Shown: positions 1 to 6,257, counted from the stretch's first letter. The stretch: DNA of 7,142 nt from Bradyrhizobiaceae bacterium (GCA_016793685.1 JAEULX010000203.1:1-7142); one strand, 5' to 3'. Notes: a model not told the origin generated them from the letters alone. Translations and numbers: made by a program.

Positions 1-25
1 TCAGGATCTGCAGAATTTCGAGCAT
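1..25 (-). CDS. 5' end of an unidentified gene (runs off left edge)
   Basis: An ATG at 25-23 on the minus strand opens a frame that is still open at the edge and reads MLEILQIL. Eight residues are too few to name a product; they are hydrophobic and could begin a membrane segment or an amphipathic helix. The call rests mainly on what lies upstream: a purine-rich GAGAG stretch 7-11 bases before the ATG, which is a weak ribosome-binding site, and a good sigma70-like promoter at 49-76 pointing this way. The leader would be only about 17 bases long. The gene therefore probably has its own promoter and is not simply read through from qor. Confidence 0.5.
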
Positions 26-29
26 GGTC

Positions 30-48
30 GCTCTCGCGTGTCGAGAGC
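30..48. promoter_or_regulatory. Inverted repeat over the predicted transcription start
   Basis: Perfect 7-bp arms, gctctcg (30-36) and cgagagc (42-48), flank a 5-base spacer. The repeat touches the -10 hexamer at 49-54 and covers the expected start point near 42-43. Because the upstream arm is largely not transcribed from that start, a DNA operator is more likely than an RNA hairpin. If transcription starts further upstream, the RNA would instead fold up the GAGAG ribosome-binding stretch. The regulator is unknown. Confidence 0.35.
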
Positions 49-76
49 ATTGTATCATCTAATGGTTGTATTTCAA
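49..76 (-). promoter_or_regulatory. sigma70-type promoter for the left-edge gene
   Basis: Read on the minus strand, TTGAAA (76-71) and TACAAT (54-49) each match the -35 and -10 consensus at 5 of 6 bases, with a 16-base spacer. The patch from about 49 to 92 is clearly AT-rich against very GC-rich surroundings. Transcription would start near 42-43, about 17 bases before the ATG at 25. This is the best promoter match I found in the window. Confidence 0.6.
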
Positions 77-247
77 TAAGCACTCAACAAATGCGGGACG
101 GCGCGGCCGGCTTGGCGGCAGCATGAGCAGCCGCGCGAAACAACAGATAATTCAACCAAAAAGGGAGCGCACGCCCCTGCCGGCGCACGGCTGCGGCCCC
201 GCGCGCCCGCCGTGGCCGTATGCGGGCGCCGAACACGATTAGGTGAG

Positions 248-275
248 CGAGGCGCCGGTCGGGACCGGCGCTTCG
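248..275 (-). terminator. Strong hairpin downstream of qor (possible terminator)
   Basis: The 9-base arms at 252-260 and 263-271 are perfectly complementary around a 2-base centre, so in RNA the innermost pair would open to give a CGGG-type tetraloop. The stem continues outward through one G-T wobble (251/272) and three Watson-Crick pairs (248-250 with 273-275). It lies 25-52 bases past the qor stop codon in the direction of qor transcription. No run of T follows on the minus strand, so it is not a standard intrinsic terminator; it may stabilise the mRNA 3' end or act with Rho. Confidence 0.4.
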
Positions 276-299
276 CCCGCGCGTCGTGGTCAAACCGGA

Positions 300-1277
300 C
301 TACGGCACCAGGATCGAGGATCCGGTGGTGCCGCGCGATTCGAGTTCGCGGTGCGCTGTCTCGGCGTCCTTGAGCGCGTAGGTCTGCTTGACCGGGATCT
401 TCACCTTGCCGGAAGCGACGACGTCGAACAGCTCGTTCGCCAGCCCGAGATAGTCTTCGCGCGTCGAGGAATAGTGGATGAGCGTCGGCCGCGTCACGAA
501 CAGCGAGCCCTTGGCCTGCAGCAAGTTGATGTTGAACGCCTCGATCGCCCCGGAAGCATTGCCATAGCTCACGAACATGCCGCGCGGCCGCAGGCAGTCG
601 AGCGACGCCGGGAAGGTCGCGCGGCCGACGCCGTCATAGACCACCTCGCACAGCTTGCCGCCGGTGATCTCCTTGACGCGCGCGGCGAAATCCTCGTCGC
701 GATAGAGAATGACGTGATGGCAGCCGTTCGCCTTGGCGATCTCCCCCTTCTCCGGCGACCCGACGGTGCCGATCACATTGGCGCCCAGCAGGTTCGCCCA
801 CTGACATGCGATCACGCCGACCCCGCCGGCCGCGGCGTGGATCAGCACGTTCATGCCCTTCTCCACCTTGAACAGGCGGCGCAGCAGATAGCAGGCCGTC
901 ATCCCCTTGAGCATCATCCCGGCCGCCTGGTCGAAGCCGACGCCGTCGGGAAGCTTCAACGCGCGCTCGGCCGGCAGGATGCGCTCAGCCGAATAGCCGC
1001 CGAGAGCAAGGACATAGGTCACGCGATCGCCGACCTTCAGGTCGTTCACCCCGGGGCCGACCGCCGTCACCTCCCCCGCCCCTTCATGGCCCGGAATGAG
1101 CGGCAGGCCGGCGGGCGCCGCATAGAGTCCGCTGCGGAAGTAGGTGTCGATGAAGTTGAGACCGCAGGCGCGCTGCCTGATCCTGATCTGGCCGGGGCCG
1201 GGCGGCGGAACGTCGACCTCCTCGAAGGTCAGAACTTCCGGCCCACCAATCTTATGGACACGCACCGCAGCCACCAT
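300..1277 (-). CDS. qor: NADPH:quinone oxidoreductase (zeta-crystallin / QorA-type MDR)
   Basis: This 325-residue protein belongs to the zinc-independent branch of the medium-chain dehydrogenase/reductase family, close to the 327 residues of E. coli QorA. It should be cytosolic and reduce quinones with NADPH. The N-terminal GroES-like half carries GHEGAGEV (63-70). The Rossmann half starts with HAAAGGVG (147-154), the nucleotide-binding AAxGGVG signature. The C-terminal part, with GSLFVTRPTL (257-266), STRED (271-275) and TTGSSILVP (317-325), closely follows the QorA pattern. The start at 1277 is chosen because an excellent GAGGAGAG site (1289-1282) precedes that ATG and the first residues MVAAVRVHKIGGPEVL are typical of the family. 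A longer frame opening at a TTG at 1463 would add 62 unlike residues. The gene lies 234 bases downstream of the TerC gene on the same strand; co-transcription is possible but unproven. Confidence 0.93.
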   Translation of the reverse strand: MVAAVRVHKIGGPEVLTFEEVDVPPPGPGQIRIRQRACGLNFIDTYFRSGLYAAPAGLPLIPGHEGAGEVTAVGPGVNDLKVGDRVTYVLALGGYSAERILPAERALKLPDGVGFDQAAGMMLKGMTACYLLRRLFKVEKGMNVLIHAAAGGVGVIACQWANLLGANVIGTVGSPEKGEIAKANGCHHVILYRDEDFAARVKEITGGKLCEVVYDGVGRATFPASLDCLRPRGMFVSYGNASGAIEAFNINLLQAKGSLFVTRPTLIHYSSTREDYLGLANELFDVVASGKVKIPVKQTYALKDAETAHRELESRGTTGSSILVP

Positions 1278-1281
1278 GACA

Positions 1282-1289
1282 CTCTCCTC
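1282..1289 (-). promoter_or_regulatory. Ribosome-binding site of qor
   Basis: On the minus strand GAGGAGAG lies four bases before the ATG at 1277, with its AGGAG core seven bases upstream. It is the clearest Shine-Dalgarno sequence in the window and fixes the qor start against the longer reading from 1463. Confidence 0.75.
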
Positions 1290-1511
1290 GATCTTCCGTC
1301 GCGGGACGTCGACCGCCCGCCCACGTTTGCTCGCCAGAACGGAGTCCGCTCCGGTCCAGTCGGAATCCGCCGTGATTTCCCTGGGAGCAGCCGCAGAGCG
1401 CGGCGAACCGCTTTCCGCCCGCCGGGCAATCTCCAAGCCCGCGGCGACTGCGTCCCGTGTCAAATTCAGCCGTCCGCCCGGCGCTCGCGCCTCACAACGC
1501 CGGAGATGCGC

Positions 1512-2297
1512 CTACTCTCCACTTCCTTCGGCCGCAGCGCCAGGTTCGGCCTTGGCGCCGATGCGCCGGCGCTTGCGCCGTTTGCGCACCGCGATGATGT
1601 TAAAGGCCTCCACCGCGCAGGCAAAGGCCATGGCGAAGTAGATATAGCCGCGCGGGATATGGACTTCGAATCCATCGGCGACGAGCGCGACGCCGATCAG
1701 CACTAGGAATGCCAGCGCGAGCATTTTCGTCGTCGGGTGATTGGCGACGAAACTCGCCACCGGCCCGGACGCGACATACATCACGGCAACCGCGATCAGC
1801 ACCGCGCCGATCATGATGCGGATGTCCTGCGCCATGCCAATCGCGGTGACGATCGAATCGATCGAGAAGACGAGATCGACGACGACGATCTGGAGAATAA
1901 CCATCCCGAAGCTCGCGTAGACGACGCTGCCGGGCGCGGCCGCCTCGCCTTCGTCGTCGGCGCCTTCGATCTCGGCATGCATCTCATGGGTCGCCTTGGC
2001 GATGAGAAACAACCCGCCGACGATCAGGATCAGGTCGTGCCAGGAGAACCCGCGCCCAAACACCTCGAAGAGAGGCGCGGTAAGGCCGATCAGCCAGGTC
2101 AACGTGAACAGCAGCAGAATGCGGAAGATGAGCGCGAGCCCAAGCCCGATCTGCCGCGCGCGCGCCACATAGGTGGGATCGACCCGCGACACGAGGATCG
2201 AAATGAAGACGACGTTGTCGATGCCCAGCACGATCTCCAGAGCGCTCAAGGTGACGAGCGCGGCCCAGGCGTGTGGATCGGTGAGAAGCTCGAGCAT
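1512..2297 (-). CDS. TerC family integral membrane protein
   Basis: The 261-residue protein has about seven hydrophobic segments (roughly 11-35, 50-73, 86-102, 129-153, 160-180, 190-208, 217-237) and ends in a basic tail (KRRKRRR, 239-245). Family signatures are visible: ExxLGIDN at 21-28, DLVFSIDS at 141-148, and IPRGYIYFAMAF with a following VEAFN at 214-233. The acidic residues E21, D27, D141 and D147 sit in membrane segments, as expected of TerC proteins. Members are linked to tellurite resistance and, in Bacillus, to manganese efflux during protein secretion; the ion or role here cannot be read from the sequence. An acidic loop (110-120) separates the two halves. No good Shine-Dalgarno sequence precedes the ATG at 2297, but MLELLTDPHAW is a normal family start. 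The gene is divergent from the hydroxylase at 2413, with 115 bases between the starts. Confidence 0.92.
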   Translation of the reverse strand: MLELLTDPHAWAALVTLSALEIVLGIDNVVFISILVSRVDPTYVARARQIGLGLALIFRILLLFTLTWLIGLTAPLFEVFGRGFSWHDLILIVGGLFLIAKATHEMHAEIEGADDEGEAAAPGSVVYASFGMVILQIVVVDLVFSIDSIVTAIGMAQDIRIMIGAVLIAVAVMYVASGPVASFVANHPTTKMLALAFLVLIGVALVADGFEVHIPRGYIYFAMAFACAVEAFNIIAVRKRRKRRRIGAKAEPGAAAEGSGE

Positions 2298-2349
2298 GCG
2301 TGGATGAGGCTATGACGGAGATGGACCGGACGAGTATATGGAGGGTCGA

Positions 2350-2366
2350 GCGTCGGAATCCGACGC
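2350..2366. promoter_or_regulatory. Perfect 17-bp palindrome between TerC gene and hydroxylase gene
   Basis: The arms gcgtcgga (2350-2357) and tccgacgc (2359-2366) are perfectly complementary around a central A. The palindrome lies 53 bases upstream of the TerC start and 47 bases upstream of the hydroxylase start, near the middle of the divergent spacer, which is a usual place for an operator serving one or both genes. Eleven bases of it (gtcggaatccg, 2352-2362) recur at 1359-1369 in the spacer upstream of qor. No regulator gene is visible in the window, and chance in GC-rich DNA is possible. Confidence 0.4.
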
Positions 2367-2412
2367 GACGGCGGGTCGCGGGCCTCCCGTCCGGGGACAT
2401 GGGGTGCATATC

Positions 2413-3636
2413 ATGATGTCGAGCGATAGCGGACGCCTGTCTGCCGAAGTGGTGGTCGTCGGGGGCGGACCGGCGGGCCTGACGGCGGCGGTGGCGCTTG
2501 CCGGTGCGGGGGTGCCGACCGCCCTCGTCGCCGCGCAAAGCGGCGGCCGCGACAATCGGACAACCGCGCTGTTTTCGTCCTCCGTCGCCGCCCTCGCGGC
2601 GATCGGCGTCTGGGAGACGTGTTGCGCCGACGCCGCGCCCCTGAAGACCCTGCGCATCGTCGACGATACCGGCCGCCTGTGGCGCGCGCCGGAAGTGCGG
2701 TTCGAGGCGGCGGAAATCGGTCTGGAGGCGTTCGGCTGGAACATCGAGAACCGGTCGTTGGTGGCTGCCCTCGAAGCGCGGTCGCAAACGCTGCCCGCGC
2801 TTCAGCGCGTGAAGGCGGACGCCGCCTCGGTCGACATCGACGACGACGGCGTGACCATAGGGCTCGCCGACGGCGGCGCGGTGACGGCGCGCCTGGCGGT
2901 CGGGGCCGACGGGCGCCGCTCGATCTGCCGCAGCGCCGCCGGCATCGACACGCAGACCTGGAGCTATCCGCAGACCGCGCTCACCTTCAATCTCAAACAC
3001 TCTCGGCCGCACAATGATATTTCTACGGAATTTCATTCGGCCGAAGGTCCTTTCACGCTCGTTCCGCTGCGCGGCCTGCGCTCAAGCCTCGTCTGCGTCA
3101 CCACTCCGGAGGAAGCCAAGCGGCTGCTGGAACTCGATCCCGCCGTGCGCAACGCGGCGCTCGAGGAGCGCTCCCATTCCATTCTCGGCCGCATCGAGGC
3201 GGAGCCCGGCCACGGCGCCTTCCCGCTCGCGGTCGAAAACGCCCGGCGCATGGCGGCCAACCGGGTCGCCCTCATCGGCGAAGCCGCGCACGTCATCCCG
3301 CCCATCGGCGCGCAAGGCCTCAATCTCGGACTGCGCGACGCGGCGGTGATCGCGGAGCTGGCGGTGGAAGCGCTGCGGGAGGGAGCGGACGTCGGAAGCC
3401 GCGAAGTTCTCGGGCGCTATGACCGGCAGCGGCGCATCGATGTCGCCACCCGCACCGCCGCGATCGACCTCCTCAATCGCAGCCTGCTGTCGGACTTCCT
3501 GCCGGTCCAGGGCCTGCGCGGGGTCGGCCTCTATCTGCTCGAGCAGGTAGGCCCGCTGCGGCGCGCGCTGATGCGCGAGGGGGTCGATCCGCTCGCGGCG
3601 CGTCCTCGCCTGATGCGCGGCGAAGCCCTCGTTTAG
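2413..3636 (+). CDS. FAD-dependent UbiH/UbiF/Coq6-family hydroxylase (probable ubiquinone biosynthesis)
   Basis: This 407-residue class A flavoprotein monooxygenase has the three family motifs in order: GGGPAGL (17-23) for the FAD dinucleotide, [10 protein letters not shown] (164-173) as the DG motif, and [27 protein letters not shown] (284-310) for the FAD ribityl/ribose site. An early RDNRTTALF (46-54) is typical of the ubiquinone branch. Relatives use O2 and NAD(P)H to hydroxylate the ubiquinone ring; alphaproteobacteria use UbiL- or UbiM-like versions with differing position specificity, so no symbol is assigned. The last motif reads GEAAH where many relatives have GDAAH. The start at 2413 puts the FAD motif near the N-terminus as usual; ATG 2416 is equally possible, and ATG 2338 would add 25 unlike residues that include the palindrome. 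Only a weak GGGG-type ribosome site is present. The divergent TerC gene is not obviously linked in function. Confidence 0.88.
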   Translation: MMSSDSGRLSAEVVVVGGGPAGLTAAVALAGAGVPTALVAAQSGGRDNRTTALFSSSVAALAAIGVWETCCADAAPLKTLRIVDDTGRLWRAPEVRFEAAEIGLEAFGWNIENRSLVAALEARSQTLPALQRVKADAASVDIDDDGVTIGLADGGAVTARLAVGADGRRSICRSAAGIDTQTWSYPQTALTFNLKHSRPHNDISTEFHSAEGPFTLVPLRGLRSSLVCVTTPEEAKRLLELDPAVRNAALEERSHSILGRIEAEPGHGAFPLAVENARRMAANRVALIGEAAHVIPPIGAQGLNLGLRDAAVIAELAVEALREGADVGSREVLGRYDRQRRIDVATRTAAIDLLNRSLLSDFLPVQGLRGVGLYLLEQVGPLRRALMREGVDPLAARPRLMRGEALV

Positions 3637-3791
3637 CCGACGGAAACGGGAAGCCCGGAGCGACGGCGGCCCTCCTCGCGCGCCGCCCAGCTATTCGCCG
3701 CGGCGTGTTTGGAACGGCTTGGCGGACGGCGAAGCTTCCTCTACGGTGCGGCGACGGGAAAGATTTCTCCCGCACGCCTTTTCCGGCGACC

Positions 3792-3813
3792 TTGCGGCAA
3801 CGCTGCGCCGCAA
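3792..3813. promoter_or_regulatory. Inverted repeat in the spacer before the CoA-ester lyase gene
   Basis: Perfect 7-bp arms, ttgcggc (3792-3798) and gccgcaa (3807-3813), flank an 8-base spacer. The repeat lies 99 bases upstream of the lyase ATG and about 155 bases past the hydroxylase stop, so it could be an operator or leader hairpin for the lyase. It is not followed by a T run and is no clear terminator. The rest of the 275-base spacer 3637-3911 shows no convincing promoter or gene. It does carry two tandem copies of the 9-mer gcaagagca at 3829-3846. Confidence 0.25.
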
Positions 3814-3911
3814 ATCTTTATGCAAGGGGCAAGAGCAGCAAGAGCAAGAGCGTCGCTCCGGCCACTCGCGCCCGTTCACATCCCGGTTTGCGTTCATCCA
3901 CGGAAACAACA

Positions 3912-4961
3912 ATGTCCATGAAGCTCCCGCGCAACTTCTACAAGCCGCTCGCCATCGGTGCGCCGACCCCCTATCGCGAGCTTCCGGTCCACCTCGAACG
4001 GATGATCCATTTCGTCCCCCCGCATATCGACAAGGTGCGGGCGAAGGTGCCGGAGCTCCTGGGTCAGGTCGACGTGGTTCTCGGCAACCTGGAGGACGCG
4101 ATCCCGGTCGACGCCAAGGAGGCGGCGCGGCGCGGCTTCATCGAGATGGCCCACAACAACAATTTCGAGAACACCGAGCTGTGGGTCCGCATCAATGCGC
4201 TGAACTCCCCCTGGGTCCTCGATGACGTCCTCCAGATCGTCGAGGATGTCGGCTACAAGCTCGACGTGATAATGCTACCCAAGGTCGAGGGGCCATGGGA
4301 CATCCACTACCTCGATCAGCTCCTGGCGCAGCTCGAGGCGCGGTTCGGCCTGCGCAAGCCGATCCTCATCCACGCGATCCTGGAAACCGCCGAAGGCGTC
4401 AACAACGTCAAGGCGATCGCCACCGCCTCCCCGCGCATGCACGGGATGAGCCTGGGCCCGGCCGACCTCGCCGCCTCGCGGGCGATGAAGACGACGCGCG
4501 TCGGCGGCGGCCATCCCGAATACAAGGTGCTGGCCGACGCGACCGGCAACGGCGCGCCGCGCGCCGCGTTCCAGCAGGACTTGTGGCACTATACGCTTGC
4601 GACCATGGTCGACGCCTGCGCCGCGGCGGGGATCAAGGGCTTCTACGGACCGTTCGGCGATTTCTCCGATCCGGCCGCCTGCGAGGCGCAGTTCCGCAAC
4701 GCCTTCCTGCTCGGCTGCGTCGGCGCCTGGACCTTGCACCCGAGCCAGGTCGACATCGCCAAGCGCGTGTTCTCGCCCGACCCGGCCGAGGTCGCCTTTG
4801 CCCACAAGATCATCACCGGCATGCCGGACGGCTCCGGCGCCGTCATGATCGACGGCAAGATGCAGGACGATGCGACCTGGAAACAGGCCAAGGTCCTCGT
4901 CGACCTCGCCCGCCTCGTCGCCGCCAAGGACCCCTCCATGGCATCACGGTACGGGATGTAG
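3912..4961 (+). CDS. CoA-ester lyase of the CitE/HpcH-HpaI family (malyl-CoA lyase-like)
   Basis: The 349-residue protein is a Mg2+-dependent C-C lyase of the CitE-like aldolase superfamily. Such enzymes cleave or form 3-hydroxyacyl-CoA thioesters, for example malyl-CoA or beta-methylmalyl-CoA to glyoxylate plus an acyl-CoA, in the cytosol. Expected sites are visible: substrate-contact Arg93 in WVRINALN, likely Mg2+ ligands Glu158 (AILETAEG) and Asp185 (LGPADLAAS), GPFGDFSDP (246-254), [15 protein letters not shown] (275-289), and Asp314 in VMIDGKM, matching the catalytic Asp that malyl-CoA lyases supply from a neighbouring subunit. The first acidic motif is GNLEDAIP (58-65) where classical enzymes have LDLEDAV, and about 45 residues precede it, so this is a distinct subtype. 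The substrate is inferred, not proven. ATG 3912 is chosen because [18 protein letters not shown] is family-like, while the frame back to 3705 is not. The ribosome site is weak (GGA). A small hairpin (4960-4974) overlaps the stop. Confidence 0.87.
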   Translation: MSMKLPRNFYKPLAIGAPTPYRELPVHLERMIHFVPPHIDKVRAKVPELLGQVDVVLGNLEDAIPVDAKEAARRGFIEMAHNNNFENTELWVRINALNSPWVLDDVLQIVEDVGYKLDVIMLPKVEGPWDIHYLDQLLAQLEARFGLRKPILIHAILETAEGVNNVKAIATASPRMHGMSLGPADLAASRAMKTTRVGGGHPEYKVLADATGNGAPRAAFQQDLWHYTLATMVDACAAAGIKGFYGPFGDFSDPAACEAQFRNAFLLGCVGAWTLHPSQVDIAKRVFSPDPAEVAFAHKIITGMPDGSGAVMIDGKMQDDATWKQAKVLVDLARLVAAKDPSMASRYGM

Positions 4962-4999
4962 CCGTTAACCGGCTTGTCTTTCAGGCTATTCCGAAAGGC

Positions 5000-5028
5000 G
5001 TTCATGAGGTAGGTTCAGCCTCATGAAC
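5000..5028 (+). promoter_or_regulatory. Hairpin enclosing the hspQ ribosome-binding region and start codon
   Basis: The 10-base arms gttcatgagg (5000-5009) and cctcatgaac (5019-5028) are perfectly complementary around a 9-base loop (5010-5018). The hspQ start codon ATG (5023-5025) lies wholly in the right arm, paired to 5003-5005. GAGG (5006-5009) is in the left arm, and a second AGG (5011-5013), nine bases before the ATG, is in the loop. In mRNA this would hide the start codon and part of the Shine-Dalgarno region. An outer stem of 4996-4999 with 5036-5039 could extend it past a 3' bulge. This fits translational control of a heat-shock protein, but the same sequence could also be a DNA operator. 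Confidence 0.6.
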
Positions 5029-5355
5029 AAGACGCGCCTCGGCAAGTACAAGATCGGCCAAGTCGTGCGCCACCGGATTTATCCGTTCCGCGGCGTCATA
5101 TTCGACGTCGACCCGGTGTTCAGCAATACCGAGGAATGGTACCAGGCGATCCCGGCCGAGGTGCGTCCGAGCAAGGATCAGCCGTTCTATCATTTGTTCG
5201 CCGAAAACTCGGAAACCGAATACATCGCCTACGTTTCCGAGCAGAACCTGCTGCCGGACGAATCGGGCGAACCGATCCGTCACCCGCAGGTGGCCGAGGT
5301 GTTCGAGCGGGACGAGAGCGGCGACTACCGGCCGCGCTTCTCCCTGCTGAATTAA
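5023..5355 (+). CDS. hspQ: Heat shock protein HspQ
   Basis: The 110-residue protein is recognised as HspQ (YccV-like) from KYKIGQVVRHRIYPFRGVIFDVDPVF (about 9-34), EEWYQAIP (37-44), DQPFYHLFAEN (53-63) and YVSEQNLLPDESGEP (70-84). In E. coli HspQ is heat-induced and was linked to DnaA; in Yersinia it is a specificity factor for the Lon protease. It acts in the cytosol in protein quality control. Length and start fit alphaproteobacterial members; the tail PRFSLLN (104-110) is the variable end. The gene begins 61 bases after the CoA-ester lyase stop on the same strand, so co-transcription is possible, and I see no sigma32-type promoter in the gap. Its start codon lies inside a perfect hairpin (5000-5028), which suggests control at translation. 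It ends at the shared terminator 5420-5447. Confidence 0.93.
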   Translation: MNKTRLGKYKIGQVVRHRIYPFRGVIFDVDPVFSNTEEWYQAIPAEVRPSKDQPFYHLFAENSETEYIAYVSEQNLLPDESGEPIRHPQVAEVFERDESGDYRPRFSLLN

Positions 5356-5419
5356 CTCTTTGCTGACATCAGCGGCTGGCCGTCGGGCGGGAATCGCTGC
5401 GGGTCCGGGTCAAAAAACA

Positions 5420-5447
5420 AAAAAGCGCGCTCGTGAGCGCGCTTTTT
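5420..5447. terminator. Bidirectional Rho-independent terminator between hspQ and the IalB-family gene
   Basis: The GC core arms agcgcgct (5424-5431) and agcgcgct (5436-5443) are self-complementary around a 4-base loop. The flanking A run (5420-5423) pairs with the T run (5444-5447). On the plus strand TTTTTGCTTTTT follows the stem; on the minus strand the A-rich 5411-5424 becomes a T run. It can therefore end transcription from hspQ and from the convergent gene at 5469-6257. Confidence 0.93.
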
Positions 5448-5468
5448 GCTTTTTCTTCGCGTAAAGGA

Positions 5469-6257
5469 TCAGCGGGTCGCCGGCGGTTGGCCACCCTGCG
5501 ATTCGAGTTTCTTGCGCGCCTCTTCGGCCCGCTTCTGCAACTCGTCCTGCAGCTTCTTCTGCTGCTCCTCGAAGACCTTCGGGTCGGTCGGCGGCCCGTC
5601 ATGCGCCTTGGCGAAATCGGCCAGCGGGAGCGGGAAGCTGATCGCCGATCCGGCGAGATTGATCGCCTGAATGGTCAGCGTCTGCCCCTTCTTGAGCTTC
5701 TGCACCATGTCGTCGGTGGCTTCGTAGTCGGCCATGCAGCCGTTGGAGAAGCAAGTGAAGAACGGCCCGGTCAACGGCTGTTCCTGGTCGATGATCACGC
5801 GCGTCCCGTACTGGAGCTGCAACGGCGCGGGGAGCGTAATTCGGAAGAGCTTCTTCGGCGCGCCCTCAGGCTCGATCAAGGCCGCGGCGATGACCGGAAC
5901 GCCTGCCTCGGTGCGGGCGTCCTTGCCCGTGAAGCAGACCTCCTTGGCATTGGCCTCTTTGCCCTTGCCGCAGAACTTCGCCCACGGCGAGTAGATGAGC
6001 TGCGGCTGCTGCGCCTGCTCCTGCCCTTGCGGCGCGGCCTGACCCTGAGCAGGTTGCGCCGGAGCAGCCGGGGCAGCAGGCTTCTGCGCCGTCGCCGGCT
6101 TCTGCGCCGGCTTCGCGGCCGGCTTTTGCGCCGGGGCCGGGGCCGGCTGTTGCGCCAGTGCGACGGGTGCGGCGGCGACCAAAAGCAATGCGGCGACCGC
6201 CGGTAAAAGCAGGCGGCGCACCGGCGGGGCCGATGCGATTGGGCTCGGACAAATCAT
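5469..6257 (-). CDS. Invasion-associated locus B (IalB) family periplasmic protein
   Basis: This 262-residue exported protein starts with a signal peptide: arginines at 14-15, a hydrophobic core LLLPAVAALLLVAAAPV (16-32), and an ALA cleavage site after residue 35. A Pro/Ala/Gln/Lys-rich linker (36-86) leads to the IalB domain (about 88-220), with SPWAKFC (90-96), a second Cys in KEVCF (106-110), and FFTCFSNGC (166-174). Cys96, 108, 169 and 174 could form two disulfides. LQYGTRVIIDQ (148-158) and GCMADYEA (173-180) are also typical. The charged tail VFEEQQKKLQDELQKRAEEARKKLESQ (228-254) looks like a coiled-coil helix. IalB was named from Bartonella erythrocyte invasion, but the family is common in free-living rhizobia, where its role is unclear; virulence should not be inferred. 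GAAGAGG (6270-6264) precedes the ATG at a good distance of six bases. The gene is divergent from 6514. Confidence 0.88.
   Translation of the reverse strand: MICPSPIASAPPVRRLLLPAVAALLLVAAAPVALAQQPAPAPAQKPAAKPAQKPATAQKPAAPAAPAQPAQGQAAPQGQEQAQQPQLIYSPWAKFCGKGKEANAKEVCFTGKDARTEAGVPVIAAALIEPEGAPKKLFRITLPAPLQLQYGTRVIIDQEQPLTGPFFTCFSNGCMADYEATDDMVQKLKKGQTLTIQAINLAGSAISFPLPLADFAKAHDGPPTDPKVFEEQQKKLQDELQKRAEEARKKLESQGGQPPATR
6060..6152 (-). repeat. Degenerate AQKP repeat in the linker of the IalB-family protein
   Basis: The linker after the signal peptide (residues 36-66) repeats AQKPA-type units. At the DNA level the 12-mer ggcttctgcgcc occurs exactly at 6079-6090 and 6097-6108 and with one change at 6121-6132 and 6145-6156, the last copy running just past the interval. 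Such tracts usually form an extended spacer across the periplasm or cell-wall space and tend to vary in copy number between strains. Confidence 0.7.

Noticed and set aside
84..293. 69-residue minus-strand frame between qor and the left-edge gene
   Set aside because: It would begin at a TTG, runs through the strong hairpin at 248-275, is Arg/Ala-rich, and has no recognisable domain or ribosome-binding site.
1278..1463. 62-residue N-terminal extension of qor
   Set aside because: It would begin at TTG, is unlike the family, and a strong ribosome-binding site marks the ATG at 1277.
1458..1463. Perfect TTGACA on the minus strand upstream of qor
   Set aside because: At 16-18 bases downstream there is only GC-rich sequence such as GGGCTT and no -10-like hexamer, so it is not called as a promoter.
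243..1706. 487-residue plus-strand open frame opposite qor and the 3' end of the TerC gene
   Set aside because: It is antisense to two well-recognised proteins, rich in Arg/Asp/His as expected from a shadow frame in GC-rich DNA, and matches no family.
1984..3036. 350-residue minus-strand open frame across the start of the hydroxylase gene
   Set aside because: It overlaps both the hydroxylase and TerC genes in other frames, and its Arg-rich composition is that of a shadow frame.
3705..3911. 69-residue N-terminal extension of the CoA-ester lyase
   Set aside because: The added residues are low-complexity and unlike the family; the normal N-terminus starts at 3912.
5004..5012. Two-codon minigene ATG-AGG-TAG just before hspQ
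   Set aside because: It is a by-product of the inverted repeat that mirrors the hspQ start, and it has no ribosome-binding site of its own.
4962..5022. Heat-shock (sigma32) promoter directly upstream of hspQ
   Set aside because: A CTTG is present at 4973-4976, but no matching -10 sequence follows at the required distance, so the heat response, if any, is not explained by a visible promoter here.
5433..6206. 257-residue plus-strand frame opposite the IalB-family gene
   Set aside because: It starts inside the terminator, is antisense to a protein with clear signal peptide and domain, and ends in meaningless Arg/Leu repeats caused by the AQKP tract.
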